48,731 bases of DNA, from contig NZ_CP046228.1 in the NCBI RefSeq assembly GCF_012562965.1, forward strand, positions 377,069-425,799, in the 5' to 3' direction. Positions 11,022 to 19,223 of the stretch are shown one piece after another. The notes under the pieces are model-generated. The model worked only from the letters and a program-made list of their open reading frames with translations, was not told where the DNA came from and did no database searches. Positions within the stretch are counted from its first letter, which is position 1; every line of letters starts with the position of its first letter. This stretch comes from Enterobacteriaceae endosymbiont of Plateumaris rustica (GTDB taxonomy: Bacteria; Pseudomonadota; Gammaproteobacteria; Enterobacterales; Enterobacteriaceae). The translations under genes were made by a program, and so were the position numbers.

Positions 11022-11455
11022 AATGATTACCATCAAAAAATAATGAATTATATTATGAATATAAAATATAAATAATAATAAATCATTTTTTTAAATAAAT
11101 ATTAATTTTTATTAAAATATAGATATAAAAGAATTAATTTTTAATTATATATAAATTATAATATTTAATTTCATTAATTAATAATTTTTTTATTATAAAT
11201 TTTAAAATAGTTATAAATATTTTATAAAATTTTTTTTTATGATAAAATATATAAAATTAATTATATATTAAATCATTAATAAAAATTAATATATAATTAT
11301 TATTAATATAAAAATATGTTATGTAACTAAATTAATAATAATTATATATTAATTTTTATTATAAAATAAATAAATTACTCCTTAAATTTTTTAAAAAATT
11401 TTTGATTTTTAATTACTTAAATAATAATTTAATTATCTATATATTAAAAATCAAT
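11022..11455. other. Gene-free stretch between sufA and murJ
   Basis: 434 bases of nearly pure A/T with no coding potential on either strand. Both neighbours read leftwards, so it should hold the suf promoter and the end of murJ-upstream transcription. The only clear structure is the perfect inverted repeat at 11277-11361. No tRNA, small RNA or degraded gene can be recognised. Confidence 0.7.
11277..11361. repeat. Perfect 31-bp inverted repeat with 23-bp loop
   Basis: The left arm 11277-11307 is the exact reverse complement of the right arm 11331-11361, 31 of 31 bases, around a 23-base loop (11308-11330). The loop contains a small inner palindrome, GTTA-TG-TAAC (11318-11327). The arms are entirely A/T. 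A perfect match of this length is very unlikely by chance even at this base composition. It could form a cruciform or an RNA hairpin; its function is unknown. Confidence 0.9.
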
Positions 11456-13021
11456 TTAATAATTATTTTTGTATTTATGTAATGAAAATTCTTGTACACG
11501 AAAACCTAATAAAAATAATACTAACATATATAATATTAAAACAAAAAAACAAATAATACATAAAAATATTATACGAAATTTTAAATCAGATAATATTAAC
11601 CATTGATCAGAAATCATTATAGAAAAAAACGACAATATTAAACCTAAAACCATAGTAACAGCTGTTATACGTATAAGAAAATTATACCATCCAGGTTCTG
11701 GAATATAAATTTTATTTCGTACTAATTTATTTAATAGTAAAATAAAATTTAAAAATGCAGCTAAACATATTGATATAGCAAATCCAATATGACTTAGGAA
11801 AAAAATAAATATAGGACTTATTAATTGAGTAATAATTAAAACAAATATTGCTATTAATACAGGAGTTCTAACATTTTGTCTTGCATAATATCCTAAAGCT
11901 AAAACTTTAGATGTTATTATAAATAATAAACCTATAGCATATATAACAAGATTTTTTTGAGTCATTAAAACATCAAAATAAGTAAAAGCTCCATATTGAA
12001 ATAAACAAATTAATAACATTTTAGAAAAAAAACCCAAAATTAAAGAACTTGGAACTATTAATATAAAGCATAAACGTAAACCTAAATCTATTAATTTATT
12101 ATATTCTTTTTCATTATTTGTAGTAAATGCATCAGTTAATGCTGGCAATAATACTATACTTAATGCAACAGCAAACATTCCAATAGGTAATTCCATTAAA
12201 CGATCAGCATAATAAATCCAAGTAACTGAACCTGTAATTAAAAAAGAAGCAAAAACAGAATTAATTAATAAAGATATTTGAGTTGCAGATACACCGATAA
12301 TAGCTATTCCCATTTTTTGGAAAACTTTTATTACACCATTAATATTATTATATATTACATACTGACAGCGTGGAAATACTAACATATTTATTTTTTTTAA
12401 ATAAACTAATTGATAAATTAATTGTATAAAACCCCCAATTATAACAGACCATGCTAATATTAATACTGGAGGATCAAAATATAATGGAAAAAACATAATA
12501 AAAAATATCATACATAAATTTAATAATATAGGAGTTAATGCTGGAACTAAAAAATTTTTCCAAATATTCAAAATAGAACTTGCTAAGGAAGATAAAGAAA
12601 TTAAAAAAATATAAGGAAAAGTTATTTTTAACATTTTAGAAGTTAGTATTAATTTATAACTAGTAGTAACAAATCCAGGAGCTATAATAGAAACAATTAA
12701 AGAAGAAAATATTATTCCAAATAAAACAACAATTATTAATAATATTGTTAATATTCCTAAGACAGCAGAAATAAATTCTTTAGTTTCAATAATATTTCTT
12801 TTATTTTTATATTCTGCTAGTACAGGAGTAAAAGCTTGAGAAAAAGCTCCTTCAGCAAAAATACGACGTAATAAATTTGGTAATTTAAATGCCATAAAAA
12901 AAGAATCACTATAAACACCAGCACCAAAAATTTTTGCTATAAAACTATCTCGAATAAATCCTAATAATCTAGATAGTAATGTTATAATACTAACCATTGT
13001 TAATGATTTTAACAAATTCAT
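11456..13021 (-). CDS. murJ: Lipid II flippase MurJ
   Basis: MOP-superfamily membrane protein that flips lipid II across the inner membrane for peptidoglycan synthesis. It is 521 aa against 511 in E. coli and aligns end to end, from MNLLKSLTMVS through GFIRDSFIAKIFGAG and the strongly conserved FKLPNLLRRIFAEGAFSQAF, including the arginines of the central cavity, to ADRLMELPIG. About 14 hydrophobic segments are visible. It stands alone between the suf upstream region and ribA, with which it is divergent. Together with murI it argues for a retained, if simplified, cell wall. Confidence 0.96.
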   Translation of the reverse strand: MNLLKSLTMVSIITLLSRLLGFIRDSFIAKIFGAGVYSDSFFMAFKLPNLLRRIFAEGAFSQAFTPVLAEYKNKRNIIETKEFISAVLGILTILLIIVVLFGIIFSSLIVSIIAPGFVTTSYKLILTSKMLKITFPYIFLISLSSLASSILNIWKNFLVPALTPILLNLCMIFFIMFFPLYFDPPVLILAWSVIIGGFIQLIYQLVYLKKINMLVFPRCQYVIYNNINGVIKVFQKMGIAIIGVSATQISLLINSVFASFLITGSVTWIYYADRLMELPIGMFAVALSIVLLPALTDAFTTNNEKEYNKLIDLGLRLCFILIVPSSLILGFFSKMLLICLFQYGAFTYFDVLMTQKNLVIYAIGLLFIITSKVLALGYYARQNVRTPVLIAIFVLIITQLISPIFIFFLSHIGFAISICLAAFLNFILLLNKLVRNKIYIPEPGWYNFLIRITAVTMVLGLILSFFSIMISDQWLILSDLKFRIIFLCIICFFVLILYMLVLFLLGFRVQEFSLHKYKNNY

Positions 13022-13202
13022 ATTTTTCCTTAAACAAAAAATAATTTTTATATAAATAAATTATTTTAATAAAATTTTCAATATATTATAAAAATTTTAT
13101 ATTTATTATAACATTTTTATAAAAAAATTAATTATAAAAAATTTTAGTCCATATGTTTATAGAATATAAATTGAATATTTAACTTTTACTAAAGCCATAT
13201 TT

Positions 13203-13224
13203 TTATGTTAGTTATATAACATAA
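13203..13224. promoter_or_regulatory. Palindrome upstream of ribA
   Basis: Perfect 8-base arms TTATGTTA and TAACATAA around GTTATA, centred about 52 bases before the ribA start. The centre GTTATATAAC is itself palindromic. A related sequence lies upstream of aroF at 38526-38541. It could be an operator, a transcript hairpin or part of a promoter; nothing in the window identifies a binding protein. Confidence 0.45.
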
Positions 13225-13252
13225 TAAATGATAGAATCATTTACATATTAAT

Positions 13253-13257
13253 GAGGA
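13253..13257 (+). promoter_or_regulatory. Ribosome binding site that fixes the ribA start
   Basis: GAGGA lies 8 bases upstream of the ATG at 13266. The earlier in-frame ATG at 13251 overlaps this site and would add five residues without counterpart in RibA, so the start at 13266 is preferred. Confidence 0.75.
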
Positions 13258-13265
13258 ATTATTAT

Positions 13266-13859
13266 ATGAATTTAAAAGAAATATCAAGAGCAAAATTACC
13301 AACTATATGGGGAGAATTTATTATAATAGGTTTTGAAGAAATATCTACTAAAAATAATCATGTTGCTTTAATTTATGGAATAAAAAGAATTTATAAAAAA
13401 AATATTGTTTTAACAAGAATTCATTCTGAATGTTTAACTGGAGATTCTTTATTCAGTTTACGTTGTGATTGTGGTTTTCAATTAAAATCTTCTTTAATAC
13501 AAATATCTAGAGAAAATTGTGGAATATTAATTTATCACAGACAAGAAGGTAGAAATATAGGTTTATTAAATAAAATTAAAGCTTATGCATATCAAGATAA
13601 TGGATTAGATACTGTAGAAGCAAATCATAAATTAGGATTTGCTGCAGATGAAAGAGATTATAGTATATGTTCAGATATATTAAAAATATTAGGTATTTTA
13701 AAAATAAAATTATTAACAAATAATCCCAATAAAATTAATATTTTAAAAAAAAATGGAATTAATGTCGTTGATCGTATTCCATTAATTGTAGGATATAATT
13801 CAAAAAATAATCAATATTTAAATACTAAAGCTAATAAAATGGGTCATATTTTCAAATAA
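13266..13859 (+). CDS. ribA: GTP cyclohydrolase II
   Basis: First committed step of riboflavin synthesis, opening the GTP ring to give the pyrimidine precursor, formate and pyrophosphate. From the chosen start it is 197 aa (E. coli 196). The zinc ligands Cys56, Cys67 and Cys69 appear in [18 protein letters not shown], and the GTP-binding and catalytic block [11 protein letters not shown] is intact, as is the C-terminal TKANKMGH. It aligns end to end with E. coli RibA. The start is set by GAGGA at 13253. It is convergent with sbcB, with 2 bases between the stop codons. Riboflavin is a plausible product for a host, but the other rib genes are not in this window. Confidence 0.97.
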   Translation: MNLKEISRAKLPTIWGEFIIIGFEEISTKNNHVALIYGIKRIYKKNIVLTRIHSECLTGDSLFSLRCDCGFQLKSSLIQISRENCGILIYHRQEGRNIGLLNKIKAYAYQDNGLDTVEANHKLGFAADERDYSICSDILKILGILKIKLLTNNPNKINILKKNGINVVDRIPLIVGYNSKNNQYLNTKANKMGHIFK

Positions 13860-13861
13860 AA

Positions 13862-15292
13862 TTAAAAATTATTTTTTTTATTAATAATTTTTTTAAAATA
13901 TTTTAGTAAATTATTTAAAATAGTTGTATATTTTTTAGAATTTTGATATTTATCTAATAAATTTTTTATTTGATTAGTATAATTAAAAATATAATTTTTA
14001 TTAAAAATATTTTTAACATATAAACTCCATTTATTTTTTTCTAATTTACTTAAAGTTTCAGGAAAATTTCTAGCTCTATATCTAAATAATAATTTTTTAG
14101 CCCTTGAGTCATCAAAAATAAATTTATTTAATTTATTTACTGATGTTTTATGAATTATTTTAAATTTTTGTAAATCTGAATATCGAAAAAAATTTTTATA
14201 TAATTGTGTATCTACATTTTTTTTATCAAAAAAAATATTTTTATTATAAAATCTAATTAAACAAGAAAAAATAATATTTTTAATTTCAAAGAAATGTTTT
14301 TTAAATATTAAAAAATTTGTTTCATAATAAATTAAATTAAAATTTAAACGTTTAATATCATCATTTTTTAAAAATTTAATTGGTAATAATAGAGGTGAAT
14401 TATTTATATTTATAAATTTTATATAAATTAAAAAATTATTTTCTGAAATATCTTTTTTTTTATTTAAATTAATAAATTGATTAATATTATTAATTAAATC
14501 AAAAGTAATTAATATATTTCTATTTTTAAAAGACCAAAATAAAGGAACAACACATCCTATATTATTATTTAAATTTTTATATATATTACTAATATAAATT
14601 AAAGGTTTTATTTCATATAGATTAATTATTTTTAATATTTCTTCTTTTGTTCTATTTTTAAAAAAATAATTATAAAGAAGTAATTGTTTTTTTTTAATTA
14701 ATTTAGCAACCTCTATTGTTGTATAAACATCAGATAATGCATCATGTGATTTATAGTATAATTTAATATTATTGATATTAGCAATTTTTTCAAGATTAAA
14801 AACAGGAATATTATTTATTTTAGGCCAATTAATACCTTTAGGTCTTAAAACACAACATGCTCTCACTAAATTTAGTATATCCCATCTACTATTATTATTA
14901 AAACAATAATCATATGGATTATAAAAATTTCGATAAAATAAATTACGACTAAACTCATCATCAAATGAAATATTATTGTATCCTACAATACAAGTATAAT
15001 TTTTAGAAAATATTTTATTAATTTTTTTTGCTAAATAACATTCAAGTATTCCTTTAGAATTAACTATTTGTGGACTTATATTATGAATAATAACAGATTT
15101 AGGATTAGGAATATAATCAGTTGGTAATTTACAATATAATACTATAGGATCTTCTATAATATCAAAATTTATATTAGTACGTATACAAGCAAATTGTGCT
15201 ATTCTATCTATAGAAGGATGTAAACCAAAAGTTTCATAATCATAAAATAAAAAACTAAATTTATTTTTTATGATTTTATTATTTATTAACAT
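13862..15292 (-). CDS. sbcB: Exodeoxyribonuclease I
   Basis: Single-strand 3'-5' exonuclease of the DEDDh family used in recombination and mismatch repair. It is 476 aa against 475 in E. coli. The N-terminal exonuclease motif is clear (FLFYDYETFGLHPS), followed by IAQFACIRTN, the GYNNISFDDEF motif and the HDALSDVYTT motif that supplies the last acidic residue and the histidine. The C-terminal SH3-like and helical parts are heavily eroded to Asn, Ile and Lys but keep FRYRARNFPETL. DNA repair genes are few in such genomes, so its retention is notable. Confidence 0.95.
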   Translation of the reverse strand: MLINNKIIKNKFSFLFYDYETFGLHPSIDRIAQFACIRTNINFDIIEDPIVLYCKLPTDYIPNPKSVIIHNISPQIVNSKGILECYLAKKINKIFSKNYTCIVGYNNISFDDEFSRNLFYRNFYNPYDYCFNNNSRWDILNLVRACCVLRPKGINWPKINNIPVFNLEKIANINNIKLYYKSHDALSDVYTTIEVAKLIKKKQLLLYNYFFKNRTKEEILKIINLYEIKPLIYISNIYKNLNNNIGCVVPLFWSFKNRNILITFDLINNINQFINLNKKKDISENNFLIYIKFININNSPLLLPIKFLKNDDIKRLNFNLIYYETNFLIFKKHFFEIKNIIFSCLIRFYNKNIFFDKKNVDTQLYKNFFRYSDLQKFKIIHKTSVNKLNKFIFDDSRAKKLLFRYRARNFPETLSKLEKNKWSLYVKNIFNKNYIFNYTNQIKNLLDKYQNSKKYTTILNNLLKYFKKIINKKNNF

Positions 15293-15362
15293 AATATATA
15301 ATATTATTATACTTTTAATATTTTAACAATATATAATATATAAAAATTATAAATTTTTATAT

Positions 15363-15447
15363 GGTGAGATGGCCGAGTGGTTTAAGGCGCATGCCTGGAA
15401 AGTGTGTATATGGAAACGTATCAGGGGTTCGAATCCCCTTCTCACCT
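15363..15447 (+). tRNA. serX: tRNA-Ser (anticodon GGA)
   Basis: Class II tRNA with a long variable arm that closely follows E. coli tRNA-Ser(GGA). Acceptor GGTGAGA (15363-15369) pairs with TCTCACC (15440-15446). The anticodon loop CTGGAAA (15395-15401) holds GGA at 15397-15399, which reads UCC and UCU. The T arm is AGGGG-TTCGAAT-CCCCT. CCA is not encoded. The discriminator base is T, where bacterial tRNA-Ser normally has G. The gene symbol is by analogy with E. coli. Confidence 0.95.
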
Positions 15448-15519
15448 ATATATAATTATTAAAATATTTATGATAATTTTATAATTGTTTATTTATAATG
15501 ATTATTATATAATTTTAAA

Positions 15520-16077
15520 ATGTTTGATATAAATATTACTAAAATCATTAACCAATATGGTTATTTAATCATACTTATAGGATCTCTTATAGAAGGAGAG
15601 ACATTTATTATTATTGGAGGTATCGCTATACATAAAGGATTATTAATTTATCATTGGGTTATAATAATTTCTACATTAGGTGCTATCATAGGAGATCAAT
15701 TTTTATTTTATATTGGAAAAAAATATAGTAATAAATTATTATTTTTTTTAAAAAAAAATGATTTAAAAATACATAAATATCAAAATTTAATTATTAATTA
15801 TCCATATGTATTTATTATTATGGTTAGATTTATGTATGGATTTCGATTAATTGGACCAATAATTATTGGTATAACTAGTATAACAACATTTAAATTTTTA
15901 ATATTTAATATTATAGGTGCTATAATATGGTCTGTAATTTTTGTTAGTTTAGGTTTTATATTTGGTGACATTATTACTTCTTTAATTGGAGATATTAATA
16001 AAATAATACAATACATATTATTCTTTTTAATTTGTATATTTTTTATAAAAATAACATATAAATTTTTAAAAAAATAA
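15520..16077 (+). CDS. yohD: DedA-family inner membrane protein YohD
   Basis: Small polytopic membrane protein of the DedA/VTT family, implicated in lipid flipping and in keeping the proton motive force. It is 185 aa and resembles E. coli YohD (192 aa) throughout: QYGYLIILIGSLIEGETF, GDQFLFYIGKK with the conserved acidic residue, and RFMYGFRLIGPIIIG with the conserved arginines. About five hydrophobic segments are visible. It lies after tRNA-Ser and is convergent with nuoN, with a hairpin between. Reduced genomes usually keep one DedA protein because at least one is needed in E. coli; the precise substrate is not evident from sequence. Confidence 0.88.
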   Translation: MFDINITKIINQYGYLIILIGSLIEGETFIIIGGIAIHKGLLIYHWVIIISTLGAIIGDQFLFYIGKKYSNKLLFFLKKNDLKIHKYQNLIINYPYVFIIMVRFMYGFRLIGPIIIGITSITTFKFLIFNIIGAIIWSVIFVSLGFIFGDIITSLIGDINKIIQYILFFLICIFFIKITYKFLKK

Positions 16078-16081
16078 CTAT

Positions 16082-16114
16082 TATATTTTAGTAAATAATT
16101 CTTACTAAAATATA
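16082..16114. terminator. Hairpin between yohD and nuoN
   Basis: Perfect 13-base inverted repeat TATATTTTAGTAA (16082-16094) and TTACTAAAATATA (16102-16114) around a 7-base loop. It sits exactly between the converging stops of yohD and nuoN, almost touching the nuoN stop. Position and symmetry suggest a two-way terminator or 3'-end stabiliser. No strong T-tract follows. Confidence 0.6.
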
Positions 16115-16115
16115 T

Positions 16116-17603
16116 TTACATAAATAATATAGATTTTTTAACAATTTGTATTATAAATTCAGGATATACTCCTAATAAAACAGTTATTATTGTCAATAAT
16201 AATATTAAGTATTTACAAAAAAATATTTTTTTTATATTTAAATTATTTAAAGGAACTGACGTATATAATTTATTATATGGATTTAAATATAAATTAATAA
16301 TAACACGTAAATAATAATATAAACCAGCAGCACTTCCAAGTATAACTATAAATGCAAAATACCATAATTTCATTTTAATAATTAATGATATTAAATAAAA
16401 TTTAGAAATAAAACCTAATGTTATAGGAATACCAGCTAAAGATAAAAACATAATAGTCATTATAAATGATAAAATAGGATCATACCAAAATAGTCCTCTA
16501 TAAAAATGAAGATGATCGGAATATTTTTTATATTGTTGTATATTTAAATTAGAAAGTATGCTAATAACAGAAAATATACCTATATTATTTAGTATATAAG
16601 CTATACTATATATTCCCATAGCTTCTAATGAAAATAATATATTATTTGGAAAGATTATATTATATATTAATATTATTAACATATAACCTAAATGAGCTAT
16701 AGAAGAATATCCTAATAAACGTTTAATATTATTTTGTGAAAGAGCTAAAAAATTTCCAAATATAATAGAAATTGTAGATATTAAAATTAGTAAATTAAAT
16801 AATATTAATTTATTTGAAGCTATATTAGTAATATGAAGTAATAATCTTACAAAAGATGTAAAAATAGAAATTTTACTAAATGTAGATAAAAACATTGCTA
16901 CTATAGTAGGTGAACCTTGATAAATATCTGGAGTCCATAAATGAAAAGGTACTAATGATAATTTAAATCCTATACTTACTAAAATTAAAACTAAACCTAG
17001 TATACTTATGTTATTTATTGTTGAATTAAATAAGTAATATTTACTTATATATGTAAAATTTAAATTTCCATAATCAATATAAATTAATGAAATACCTAAT
17101 ATAAAAAAAGATGATGCTACACTAGAAAGAATGGTATATTTAATAGTTGCTTCTAATGAATTTTTTAATTTAAAATCATATCCAATTAATCCAAATATAG
17201 GTATAGATATTAATTCTATTCCTACTAACATAGAAATAAAATTATTTGCAATAGTTAAAACAATTCCTCCAATAGATGAAATAAGAATTAAAAGATAAAA
17301 TTCATCTTTATGATAATAATAATTTGATAACCAAGGATAAGCTATTATACAAGTGATAATACTAGTTATTAACAATATTATACTATAAAAATAAGAATAA
17401 TTATCCACAATAAATAATGTATTACCAATTACATTAATATTATAATACATATTATGTAAAATAGATATTAAAGTAAAAGATAAGCCACTAATCGTTATAA
17501 TTAAATGAATAAAATTATTACGTTTAATAGAAATACTTATTAATGTAAGTATTATTGTCAATATCATAATAATTAAAGGTAATAGTATTATGAAATTTTT
17601 CAT
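16116..17603 (-). CDS. nuoN: NADH-quinone oxidoreductase subunit N
   Basis: Antiporter-like membrane subunit of complex I, one of three (L, M, N) that pump protons in the distal arm. It is 495 aa (E. coli 485) with about 14 hydrophobic segments. It has the conserved glutamate in the fifth helix (GIELISIPIFGLIGY), the FKLSLVPFHLWTPDIYQG block with its key lysine, and the RLLGYSSIAHLGYM region. It is the last gene of nuoA-N and ends at a hairpin shared with yohD. Confidence 0.97.
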   Translation of the reverse strand: MKNFIILLPLIIMILTIILTLISISIKRNNFIHLIITISGLSFTLISILHNMYYNINVIGNTLFIVDNYSYFYSIILLITSIITCIIAYPWLSNYYYHKDEFYLLILISSIGGIVLTIANNFISMLVGIELISIPIFGLIGYDFKLKNSLEATIKYTILSSVASSFFILGISLIYIDYGNLNFTYISKYYLFNSTINNISILGLVLILVSIGFKLSLVPFHLWTPDIYQGSPTIVAMFLSTFSKISIFTSFVRLLLHITNIASNKLILFNLLILISTISIIFGNFLALSQNNIKRLLGYSSIAHLGYMLIILIYNIIFPNNILFSLEAMGIYSIAYILNNIGIFSVISILSNLNIQQYKKYSDHLHFYRGLFWYDPILSFIMTIMFLSLAGIPITLGFISKFYLISLIIKMKLWYFAFIVILGSAAGLYYYLRVIINLYLNPYNKLYTSVPLNNLNIKKIFFCKYLILLLTIITVLLGVYPEFIIQIVKKSILFM

Positions 17604-17654
17604 AAAATATATTTTATTTTCCTTTTATAAAGATAATTTATTTTATAAAATATT

Positions 17655-19163
17655 CTAATTTAACATAATTTTATTATAAATATTATTAATTACATTATAA
17701 GAAATATTTAATATAGGTTGAGGATAAAATCCTAATATTAACAATAACATTAATAGAGATGAAATAATAAATATTTCTCTATAAACCATTTTTTTAAAAA
17801 CAAAAGATTTTTTTATTGTTCCATAAAAAATTTTTTGCATCATATTTAGTGAATAAATACTTGCAAATATTAAACCAAAGATAGCAATACTAGCATATAT
17901 TGGATAATGTTGAAAATTTCCCATAAGAATTAAAAATTCTCCTATAAAATTTCCAGTACCTGGTATTCCTAAACTTGCTAAAGAAAAAAATAGAAAAAAA
18001 CCTGGTAACCAATTTATATGACTCCAAAATCCACCCATTAAATTTATATTTCTTGTTTTTAAACGTTCATATATTTGACCACAAATTATAAATTGAGCTG
18101 CAGCAGATATTCCGTGTGATATCATTTGTATAATGACTCCCTGATAAGCAATTTTATTATTACTATAAATTCCAATAAGTATAAATCCCATATGAGATAT
18201 TGAAGTATAAGCTATTATTCTTTTTATATCATTTTGAATAAAAGCTAACCAAGATCCATAAAATATACCTATAATACCTAATATTATTGCAATAGGAGCA
18301 AATTTTAAAGAAGCTAAAGGAAATAATGGTAAAGAAAATCTTAATAAACCATAAGCAGCTGTTTTTAATAAAATTCCTGCTAAATCTACAGATCCTGCAG
18401 TAGGTGCTTGAGTATGAGCATCAGGTAACCATCCATGTAATGGAATTACTGGTATTTTTACAGCAAAAGCAATAAAAAAACATAACATTAATAAAAATTC
18501 TAAATAAAATGATTTTGGAACATGTAATAAATTATTATATTCAAAAGTCCATAATCCTGTAATTTCTTGGTTTAAAAAAACTAATGTTAAAATACCAACT
18601 AACATTAATAAACCACCAGCTTGTGTATAAATAAAAAATTTAGTAGCTGCTGTTACACAATTTTTACCTTTGATATTATTATGACCCCATAATGATATTA
18701 AAAAATACATAGGAATTAACATAATTTCCCAACATAAAAAAAATAAAAACATATCAATAGCAAGAAATACACCTATAACTCCACTTAAAATCCATAACAG
18801 ATTTAAATGAAAAAAACCATGCAATTTTTTTGTTTCGTTCCAAGAACATAAAACTGCCATTATACCTAATAATCCAGTTAAATTAATCATTATTATAGAA
18901 AGACCATCCGTAGCTAAATGAAAATTTATACCAAATCTTGGAATCCAAGGTAATATAAATTCTGATACCCATATAGGATATGATAAAAATAATTCATTAT
19001 TTAAAAAATATGGATGAATAAATAATTCAATAATAGAAATTAAAAAAACTATACTAATAGATATTAAAGATATCCAACGAGGTAATTTGTAATTTAACCG
19101 TTCAATTTGCCAACAAATTAATCCACCAATAAAAGGAATTAACATTAACCAAGGTAATAACAT
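17655..19163 (-). CDS. nuoM: NADH-quinone oxidoreductase subunit M
   Basis: Proton-pumping antiporter-like subunit in the membrane arm of complex I. It is 502 aa (E. coli 509). Clear landmarks are CWEIMLIPMYFLISLWG with the essential glutamate, KIPVIPLHGWLPDAHTQAPT with the channel lysine and histidine, and IKRIIAYTSISHMGFI. It is better conserved than NuoN, in keeping with a structural place between L and N. Spacing is 60 bases to nuoL and 51 to nuoN, longer than the overlaps earlier in the operon. Confidence 0.98.
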   Translation of the reverse strand: MLLPWLMLIPFIGGLICWQIERLNYKLPRWISLISISIVFLISIIELFIHPYFLNNELFLSYPIWVSEFILPWIPRFGINFHLATDGLSIIMINLTGLLGIMAVLCSWNETKKLHGFFHLNLLWILSGVIGVFLAIDMFLFFLCWEIMLIPMYFLISLWGHNNIKGKNCVTAATKFFIYTQAGGLLMLVGILTLVFLNQEITGLWTFEYNNLLHVPKSFYLEFLLMLCFFIAFAVKIPVIPLHGWLPDAHTQAPTAGSVDLAGILLKTAAYGLLRFSLPLFPLASLKFAPIAIILGIIGIFYGSWLAFIQNDIKRIIAYTSISHMGFILIGIYSNNKIAYQGVIIQMISHGISAAAQFIICGQIYERLKTRNINLMGGFWSHINWLPGFFLFFSLASLGIPGTGNFIGEFLILMGNFQHYPIYASIAIFGLIFASIYSLNMMQKIFYGTIKKSFVFKKMVYREIFIISSLLMLLLILGFYPQPILNISYNVINNIYNKIMLN

Positions 19164-19223
19164 AATATTTCCTAATTATTTTAATAAAATTTAATAAAAA
19201 ATATTAATTTAAAATAAACACTA

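Noticed and set aside
11022..11455. Chromosomal replication origin in the suf-murJ gap
   Set aside because: The stretch is A/T-rich with a dyad, but it has no DnaA box (TTATNCACA), and dnaA, gidA or dnaN are not neighbours.
13022..13265. FMN riboswitch ahead of ribA
   Set aside because: None of the conserved G/C-rich RFN helices or loops is present; in E. coli the element controls ribB, not ribA.
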